From the NCBI GenBank assembly GCA_013416455.1, contig JACCES010000001.1:558001-622000 (forward strand): a DNA stretch of 64,000 bases, written 5' to 3'. This document shows, piece by piece, positions 58,679 through 64,000 of the stretch. Below the pieces are notes generated by a model. The model saw nothing but the letters and a program-made list of their open reading frames with translations, was not told where the DNA came from and made no database searches. The position numbers were made by a program, and so were the translations under genes. This DNA comes from Alcaligenaceae bacterium (GTDB taxonomy: Bacteria > Pseudomonadota > Gammaproteobacteria > Burkholderiales > Burkholderiaceae_B). Each line of letters starts with the position of its first letter. Within the stretch, counting starts at the first letter, position 1.

Positions 58679-59920
58679 ATGTCTTCGCTCTTGAATGGGG
58701 TCAGGGTGCTGGATCTGACCAATGTCATCGCCGGGCCGATGTGCTCCTATCTGCTGGCCATGCTGGGCGCCGAAGTCATCAAAATCGAAGTGCCACGGCG
58801 AGGCGACCTGTCCCGGAGCATGGGCGTCGTCGACGAACTCGTCGCCCGCGGGATGGGCGACTCATTCTGCGTCATGAACGCCGGCAAGAAATCGATTGCG
58901 CTGAACCTCAAGAGCGAAGCCGGACGCCGCATCTTCCTGGACATGGCCGGGACGGCGGACGTGGTGCTGGAGAATTTCCGGCCCGGCGTCATGGCAAGGC
59001 TGGGCCTGGATTGGGACGTGCTGAAGGCCGCCAACCCCGGGCTGGTCTATTGCGCCATCTCGGGCTTCGGCCAGACCGGCCCGCTGGCGGGGCGTCCCAG
59101 CTACGACCAGATCATCCAGGGCTTCTCGGGCCTCATGAGCCTGACCGGCCCCGAGGACGGCGAACCGGCCCGCGCGGGCTATGTGGTGTGCGACACCATG
59201 GCGGCCGTCATGGCGGCCTTCGCCGTCTCGGCCGCCCTGGTCCGCAAGGCGCGCACGGGCGACGGCGAAATGATCGACGTCTCCATGCTGGACTCCACCC
59301 TCAGCACCATGGCGAGCTGGCTGATCTCGGGCTACGTGAACGGCGGCGTAGTGCCCGGGCGCCTGGGCAACCACAACCCTTCCGGCAGCCCCTCGGGCAC
59401 CTTCCGCACCGGCGACGGGCGGATGAACATCTCGATCAACGAACAGGGCCAGTACGAGCGGCTGTGCGACGCGATCGGCCTGCCGGCGCTGAAAAGCGAT
59501 CCGCGCTTCCTCGACAGAGAATCCCGGATCCGCAATCGCAAGCCGCTGCAGGAGCTGCTGGAAGACGCCCTGGCCCGCTCGGGCACGGACTACTGGGAAG
59601 ACATCTTCGCGCGCACCGGCGTACCGGCCGGGCCTGTGCTCGACTTCGCACAGGCCATCTCGCACCCGCAGGTTCAAGCCCGGCAATTGCTCAAGCACTT
59701 CGATGACATGCCGGGCATGGGCCGGGGCATCTCCGTCACACGCCTGGGCTTCCATCTGGCCAGCGGCAACCCCGACGTGTCACGCCCGCCGCCACGGCTG
59801 GGCGAGGACACGGCCGCCATCCTGGGCGCGCTGGGGCTCGACGAAACCACGCTGCGGCACCTGCAGGAAGCGGGAGTGATAGACGGCTGCGCCCCCTGCG
59901 TCCCCGGCGCCGCCGTCTGA
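58679..59920 (+). CDS. CaiB/BaiF family III CoA-transferase
   Basis: A 413-residue CoA-transferase. Motifs are GVRVLDLTNVIAGPMCSYLLAMLGAEVIKIE (two pieces at the N-terminus), NAGKKSIALNLKSEAG, VVLENFRPGVMARLGLDW, and the catalytic-Asp block RPSYDQIIQGFSGLMSLTG (Asp about 144), intact here unlike in the 38.6-kb copy. It activates a carboxylate with CoA from a donor such as succinyl-CoA. The lyase gene follows 19 bp later, suggesting activation then C-C cleavage of a 3-hydroxyacyl-CoA. Confidence 0.94.
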   Translation: MSSLLNGVRVLDLTNVIAGPMCSYLLAMLGAEVIKIEVPRRGDLSRSMGVVDELVARGMGDSFCVMNAGKKSIALNLKSEAGRRIFLDMAGTADVVLENFRPGVMARLGLDWDVLKAANPGLVYCAISGFGQTGPLAGRPSYDQIIQGFSGLMSLTGPEDGEPARAGYVVCDTMAAVMAAFAVSAALVRKARTGDGEMIDVSMLDSTLSTMASWLISGYVNGGVVPGRLGNHNPSGSPSGTFRTGDGRMNISINEQGQYERLCDAIGLPALKSDPRFLDRESRIRNRKPLQELLEDALARSGTDYWEDIFARTGVPAGPVLDFAQAISHPQVQARQLLKHFDDMPGMGRGISVTRLGFHLASGNPDVSRPPPRLGEDTAAILGALGLDETTLRHLQEAGVIDGCAPCVPGAAV

Positions 59921-59939
59921 ACCTGGAAAAGGAACCACC

Positions 59940-60896
59940 ATGTCCGACCTGCCACGCAAAGTCCACATCAGGGAAGAAGGCCCGCGCGAGGGCTTCCAGA
60001 TCGAGAAGGGCCCGATCGCCACGCACCGCAAGATCGAACTGATCGATGCACTGTCTGAAACCGGCATCACGCACATCCAGATCACATCCTTCGTCGATGG
60101 CAGGCGTGTGCCCGGCATGGCCGATGCCGAAGCCGTCGTGGCCGGCATCCGGACGCGGCCCGGCGTGCACTACGAAGCCCTGTGGCTGAACGAGAAGGGG
60201 CTGGAACGGGCCATCACCGCCGGGCGGCTGCACCTGGAGGGCAATATCTCCATGTGCGCCTCCGAGACGTTTCTGCGGGTCAACTACAACCGCAGCTTCG
60301 AGTCCAATATCTCGTACGCCCACCAGGTGCTGCAAAGCTACCTGGCGCGCGGTATCCTCGTGCGGCGCGGCCATGTGTCCGCGGCCTTCGGCTGCAATTA
60401 CCAGGGCGATGTGCCGGCTGCCGTGGTGCTGGACCTGGTCGACCGCATACGCGACATCGGTTCCGCTCACGGCGTGGCCATCACCGAATTGCTGCTGGCC
60501 GACTCCATGGCGTGGGCCACGCCGGCGCAGATCAAGCGCGTCGTGGGTTCGATACGCGAGCGCCACCCCGACCTGCGCATCGCTCTGCACCTGCACGACA
60601 CGCGCGGCATGGGCATCGCCAACGCCTATGCGGGACTGGAGATGGGCGTGGACAGCTTCGACGCCTCGGTCGCGGGGCTGGGCGGCTGTCCCTTCGCCAG
60701 GCACCAGGGCGCGGCGGGAAACGTCTGCACCGAGGACCTGGTATTCATGTGCCACGAAATGGGCATCGAGACCGGCATCGACCTGGACCGGCTGATCGAA
60801 TGCGCCCGACAGGCCGAAGACATCGTCGGCCATCCCCTACCCGGTTCGGTCAAGAGCGGCGGCGGCCTCGCCGCGCTGCGGCGGCAAGCGCACTGA
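59940..60896 (+). CDS. Hydroxymethylglutaryl-CoA lyase-like enzyme
   Basis: A 318-residue TIM-barrel lyase of the HMG-CoA lyase/DRE-TIM family. The metal-binding start reads REEGPREGFQ, with Glu where HMG-CoA lyases have Asp in PRDGLQ. The HLHDTRGMG block gives the two metal histidines, and GLGGCPFARHQGAAGNVCTED holds the catalytic Cys of the flexible loop. It should cleave a 3-hydroxy-3-methylacyl-CoA or similar tertiary alcohol into acetyl-CoA and a keto acid. It directly follows the CoA-transferase (19 bp). Confidence 0.9.
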   Translation: MSDLPRKVHIREEGPREGFQIEKGPIATHRKIELIDALSETGITHIQITSFVDGRRVPGMADAEAVVAGIRTRPGVHYEALWLNEKGLERAITAGRLHLEGNISMCASETFLRVNYNRSFESNISYAHQVLQSYLARGILVRRGHVSAAFGCNYQGDVPAAVVLDLVDRIRDIGSAHGVAITELLLADSMAWATPAQIKRVVGSIRERHPDLRIALHLHDTRGMGIANAYAGLEMGVDSFDASVAGLGGCPFARHQGAAGNVCTEDLVFMCHEMGIETGIDLDRLIECARQAEDIVGHPLPGSVKSGGGLAALRRQAH

Positions 60897-61006
60897 CCCC
60901 CATCCCCCGGTCACCGGCCCGCCAGAGCATCCGGCGGACCACGCCGTCCCGTTCAATGCCGCCCAGGCTCACAAGTGAATGGCCGCCGCGACGGGAAACG
61001 GACGTC

Positions 61007-61016
61007 TTGTATACAA
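61007..61016. promoter_or_regulatory. Perfect palindrome TTGTATACAA, GntR/FadR-type operator candidate
   Basis: A 10-bp perfect palindrome in the 273-bp gap between the lyase gene and the isocitrate-lyase-family gene, 154 bp before the latter. It matches the T-GT-N-AC-A style of FadR-subfamily GntR operators. No such regulator gene is in the window. Confidence 0.45.
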
Positions 61017-61169
61017 CCCCGGCAAGGCACGCTACCATGCGGCGACACCGATCTTCCGCACATCCACGCCCATGTCTTCCGCAGAAACCGTCTATCGCAT
61101 CCTCCAGGGGCGCCGTGCTGGCCCGGCTCGCCAAGGCACAACCCGACATCACCCTTCCAGAGGAATCGC

Positions 61170-62051
61170 ATGAACAAGGAAAAGAAAACGCTCAAAACGC
61201 TGCTTGAGAGGAAGGAAATCATCGTGGCGCCCGGCATCTTCGACATGATCTCCCTGAAGGTCGCCGACCGGCTGGGGTTCGATTGCCTGTACATGACCGG
61301 CTACGGAACCGTGGCGTCCTACCTCGGCCTGCCGGATGCCGGCCTGGCCACCTACACGGACATGGTGAACCGCGTGGCGGCCTTCTGCGGCGCCACGTCC
61401 ACACCCGTCGTCTGCGACGGCGACACCGGCTACGGCGGGCTGCTGAACGTGGCCCACACCGTCGAAGGCTATATGCGCGCGGGCGCCGCGGCCATCCAGC
61501 TGGAAGACCAGGAATTCCCCAAGAAGTGCGGCCACACCAAGGGGCGACGCGTCATTCCGGCGCGGGACATGGCCAACAAGATCCGCGTCGCCATCGACGC
61601 GCGCGGCGGCGAACGCGATTTCCAGATCATCGCCCGCACCGATGCCCGCAGTTCGCTGGGCCTGGACGAAGCCCTGCGCCGCGCTGATGAGTATCTGAAC
61701 GCCGGCGCCGACATCCTGTTCGTCGAATCCCCCGAATCCAGGGAAGAGCTCGAAGCCATCGGCCGCCGTTTCGATGTGCCGCTGATCGCCAACATCGTGG
61801 AAGGCGGCCGCACCCCGCAGCCGACGGCGCGGGAACTGCAGGACATGGGTTTCGCCATGGCGATCCACCCGGGCCTGGGCTTCCTGGCCATGGGCCACGC
61901 ACTCGAAGCCGCCTACTCGCACCTGCGGGAAAAAGGCGATTCCATCGATTATTCCGCCATTTCCGACTTCGGCGACTTCAGCAGGCTCATCGGCTTCGAA
62001 AAAGTCTGGGACTTCGACGACAAGTACCGAGGGCTGGAAGAAAACGCCTGA
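61170..62051 (+). CDS. Isocitrate lyase/PEP mutase family enzyme (2-methylisocitrate or 2,3-dimethylmalate lyase-like)
   Basis: A 293-residue TIM-barrel lyase. Metal site VCDGDTGYGG (about 83-92), catalytic loop with the KKCGH motif in EDQEFPKKCGHTKGRRVIP (about 115-133), IIARTDARSSLGLDEALRRA and LIANIVEGGRTP all fit the ICL/methylisocitrate lyase/dimethylmalate lyase/oxaloacetate decarboxylase group. The Cys in KKCGH indicates a C-C lyase rather than a PEP mutase. ATG 61170 follows AGAGGAA. It lies downstream of a palindrome and converges on the ABC permease genes (18 bp between stops). Confidence 0.92.
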   Translation: MNKEKKTLKTLLERKEIIVAPGIFDMISLKVADRLGFDCLYMTGYGTVASYLGLPDAGLATYTDMVNRVAAFCGATSTPVVCDGDTGYGGLLNVAHTVEGYMRAGAAAIQLEDQEFPKKCGHTKGRRVIPARDMANKIRVAIDARGGERDFQIIARTDARSSLGLDEALRRADEYLNAGADILFVESPESREELEAIGRRFDVPLIANIVEGGRTPQPTARELQDMGFAMAIHPGLGFLAMGHALEAAYSHLREKGDSIDYSAISDFGDFSRLIGFEKVWDFDDKYRGLEENA

Positions 62052-62069
62052 CCGGCGGGCGCGGGGCGC

Positions 62070-62882
62070 TCATGCCTCGCGCTGCCAGCCCTTGCGCAGG
62101 TGGCGGTCCCAGCGCAGCAGAAGCACACTCGCCAGCGTGGCGAATGCGAACAGCAGCACAGCCAATGCCATGATGAGCGACACATCGTGGCGCTCGATGG
62201 CCATCATCAGCAGATGGCCCAGCCCGCGCTGTGACGCGAACATCTCGCCCAGCAGGGTTCCGAGCAGGGTCAGCGCGAAACCGATGCGCAGCCCCGCCAC
62301 CACCTCGGGTATGGCTGCGGGAATCAATACCTGCCAGGCGGCCGGCCAGGCCCCCAGCCGGTGAACGCGGATGCAGCGCAGGAATACCGGCCGGATGTTG
62401 CGCACCGCCGTCATCGTGAACAGCACGATGGGAATGATGCCGTGGATGACGCCGAAAGCGATCTTGGCGGAAATGCCCAGGCCGAAGATCAGCAGAATGA
62501 TGGGGTAAAGGGAAATCTTCGGCACGGAATACACCGCGATCAGCACCGGCTCCATGACGTCCCCCGCCAGGCGGCGCACGCCCAGCAGTATGCCCACGGC
62601 GGTGCCGCCCACCACCGCCAGCACCAGCGCCGCAGCAAAAGCCTTGCCGGTTTCTTCGATATGGCCGTAGAACTCGGCATCGCCCAGCAACCGCGCCAGC
62701 CGCTGGAATGTCGTCCAGGGATAGGGCAGCGCATGCACGCCCAGCCAGGCGCTGAAGGCCGTCCACAATGCCAGCATGCCCAGGACCAGCAGCACCACAT
62801 CCCGGCGGCGCTGCATCGCGGCATCCTTGTGCGACTGCAGAATGGCCTGCATGTTCAGCGTGGTGCCCGTCGGCGATTTCAT
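62070..62882 (-). CDS. ABC transporter permease, NitT/TauT (SsuC) family
   Basis: A 270-residue permease with six membrane helices. The BPD_transp_1 EAA-type loop is IRVHRLGAWPAAWQVLIPAAIPEVVAGLRIG (two pieces, about 168-200). This family imports nitrate, sulfonates, taurine, thiamine precursors or aromatic acids. Its start overlaps the stop of the upstream permease gene by four bases. No substrate-binding protein gene is in the window; it probably lies beyond the right edge. Confidence 0.93.
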   Translation of the reverse strand: MKSPTGTTLNMQAILQSHKDAAMQRRRDVVLLVLGMLALWTAFSAWLGVHALPYPWTTFQRLARLLGDAEFYGHIEETGKAFAAALVLAVVGGTAVGILLGVRRLAGDVMEPVLIAVYSVPKISLYPIILLIFGLGISAKIAFGVIHGIIPIVLFTMTAVRNIRPVFLRCIRVHRLGAWPAAWQVLIPAAIPEVVAGLRIGFALTLLGTLLGEMFASQRGLGHLLMMAIERHDVSLIMALAVLLFAFATLASVLLLRWDRHLRKGWQREA

Positions 62883-63640
62883 CCGGCCTCCTTCATGACG
62901 CGCCTTTGGTAGAGGCGATGCTCGACCGTATGCAGAATCATGTTCAGCGCGCCCACGAACACCAGCAGGATCAGCATCAGGCCATACATGGTGGGGTTGT
63001 CGAAATTGTTGTAGGCGAATGCGATCTGGTAGCCGAAGCCGGCGCCTGACAGCAGGAACTCGCCGCCGATGATGGCAATGAAGGAATACACGATGGTGAG
63101 CTTCACGCCCGTGAATACGAAGGGCAGACTGGCCGGCAGGCGCACCCGCAGCGTGGTGCGCACCGCCCCCATGCGCAGCATGCGCGCCGTCCTGATCTGC
63201 ACGGCCGGGATGCGTTCCACGCCATTGAGCGTGTTCACGGCCATGGCCACGATGGAGAACAGGAATCCCAGCGCGATCAGCGGCCAGCGATTGAGGCCGA
63301 AAATGACGATCAGCATGGGATAGAACACGAAGATCGGCACCGCGTACCAGGACATCAGCAAGGGGTCGACGACCCGCCGCAGACGCGGCAGCCGCACGAG
63401 CATCAGGCCGCCCATGAACCCGGCGACCACCGCCAGTGCGATGGACGCCGCGGCCGAGGACAGGGTCAGCCCGATGTCATGGGCATACTGCCCTTCGGAC
63501 AGGATCCGCACGGCGGCCACGAACATTTCCGAAGGCGGAATGAACGACACGCGGTCGATCCAGCCGGCCTGGCTGGCGATTTCGAGCAGGACGATGCTGC
63601 CCACGATCAGCCCGATACGCAGCAGCGCCGGCCGGCTCAC
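62879..63640 (-). CDS. ABC transporter permease, NitT/TauT family (second subunit)
   Basis: A 253-residue permease. It has membrane helices from LLRIGLIVGSIVLLEIASQAG onward, the SFIPPSEMFVAAVRIL periplasmic segment typical of the family, and an EAA-type loop (RTARMLRMGAVRTTLRVRLPASLPFVFTGVKL in two pieces). Start taken as GTG 63640, which overlaps the ATPase stop (GTGA); a longer frame reads antisense through the ATPase gene. With the other permease it would form a heterodimeric pore. Confidence 0.92.
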   Translation of the reverse strand: MSRPALLRIGLIVGSIVLLEIASQAGWIDRVSFIPPSEMFVAAVRILSEGQYAHDIGLTLSSAAASIALAVVAGFMGGLMLVRLPRLRRVVDPLLMSWYAVPIFVFYPMLIVIFGLNRWPLIALGFLFSIVAMAVNTLNGVERIPAVQIRTARMLRMGAVRTTLRVRLPASLPFVFTGVKLTIVYSFIAIIGGEFLLSGAGFGYQIAFAYNNFDNPTMYGLMLILLVFVGALNMILHTVEHRLYQRRVMKEAG

Positions 63641-64000
63641 CGCGAAGCCCCCAGGGCCTTGAGCGATTCCTCCCGGAGACGGCCCCAGATCCGGGACTGC
63701 AGTTGCCCATAGCGGGGATCGAGCGCGGTTTCGCTGCCCCGGTCCCGGCGCCACCCTGTTTCGAGAATGTCGAGGAAGCGCCCCGGCCGGGCCGACATGA
63801 CCCCGATGCGGTCGGAAAGCAGCACGGCCTCGTCTATGGAATGCGTGATGAGCATGATGGTCGAACCCGTCTCGCGCCATAACTTCAAGGTTTCCTCGCC
63901 CATCAGCAGCCGGGTCTGCTGATCGAGCGCGCCGAAGGGCTCGTCGAGCAGCATCAGGCGCGGCCGCTGCGCCATGGCCCGCGCGATGCAGACCCGCTGC
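63637..64000 (-). CDS. ABC transporter ATP-binding protein, NitT/TauT family (partial, runs off right edge)
   Basis: The C-terminal 121 residues of an ATPase. The visible part begins in the signature region (RVCIARAMAQRP), then Walker B MLLDEPFGALD with the D-loop, and the switch histidine in LITHSIDEAVLLSDRIGVM. Walker A lies beyond the window. An internal ATG at 63973 is not the start. The stop overlaps the permease GTG start, so ATPase and permeases form one operon in the order ATPase, permease, permease. Confidence 0.95.
   Translation of the reverse strand, partial: QRVCIARAMAQRPRLMLLDEPFGALDQQTRLLMGEETLKLWRETGSTIMLITHSIDEAVLLSDRIGVMSARPGRFLDILETGWRRDRGSETALDPRYGQLQSRIWGRLREESLKALGASR

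Noticed and set aside
1-64000. CRISPR arrays, insertion sequences, prophage or rRNA genes
   Set aside because: No regularly spaced direct repeats, no transposase, integrase or phage structural genes and no rRNA sequence were seen. The repeats found are hairpin-type intergenic elements.

Overview
The window is a 64-kb, GC-rich, gene-dense stretch of what looks like a betaproteobacterial chromosome, most probably Burkholderiales and close to the Alcaligenaceae (Bordetella/Achromobacter/Pusillimonas type). The evidence is the mscL, petABC, sspAB, tRNA-Thr order, the cytochrome b with a PVWY Qo motif, the carboxynorspermidine route to spermidine, and above all the many periplasmic Bug (TctC-like) receptors: five intact copies and one remnant. 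No taxonomic search was possible, so this is inference from gene content.

Layout. 1-5.8 kb is a housekeeping core: a Nif3-family protein, MscL, the three bc1 subunits, SspA, SspB and tRNA-Thr(TGT). 5.9-13 kb is a patchwork of surface or secreted functions: a VanX-like D,D-dipeptidase, a Tat-type alpha/beta hydrolase, a DsbA-fold isomerase, a calcium-binding EF-hand-like protein and a large S8 protease with C-terminal NPDV repeats. 13-18.3 kb is a LysR-controlled operon of a ComA-like (phosphosulfolactate synthase family) enzyme, Bug receptor, MmgE/PrpD protein and SDR. 18.3-22.7 kb holds a LacI regulator, a small-molecule kinase and a divergent enolase paralogue, next to a 5'-truncated Bug gene. 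22.7-35.4 kb holds an MmgE/PrpD protein, a MocR regulator divergent from a HisC-like aminotransferase, and an operon for a dipeptide-type ABC importer, an MlrC-type M81 metallopeptidase and an M20 carbamoylase-like hydrolase. 35.4-45.7 kb is an acyl-CoA catabolic cluster: two Bug receptors, two related IclR regulators, an AcuI-like reductase, a family III CoA-transferase, two acyl-CoA dehydrogenases and a nitronate monooxygenase-like flavoprotein. 45.8-48.8 kb is an XRE regulator with the two carboxynorspermidine enzymes. 49-54.3 kb carries Dtd, a LysR regulator, and an IclR/Bug/ThDP-enzyme module. 54.3-64 kb carries a CDF transporter, a LysR divergent from SMP-30/Bug/CoA-transferase/HMG-CoA-lyase-like genes, an isocitrate-lyase-family enzyme and an incomplete NitT/TauT-type ABC importer running off the right edge.

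How it fits together. Most of the window is a set of modules, each with a local regulator, a periplasmic receptor and a few enzymes for uptake and breakdown of organic acids, amino-acid derivatives or acyl-CoAs. Substrates cannot be read from sequence alone. The features most worth following are: a family of three-hairpin intergenic repeats that begin at or near stop codons, one of which appears to encode the N-terminus of the kinase; an enolase paralogue with altered active-site residues coupled to that kinase; the ComA-like operon, whose SDR lacks the catalytic Tyr; a 15-bp operator shared by three promoter regions of the acyl-CoA cluster; and an XRE-nspC-CASDH operon with a structured leader.
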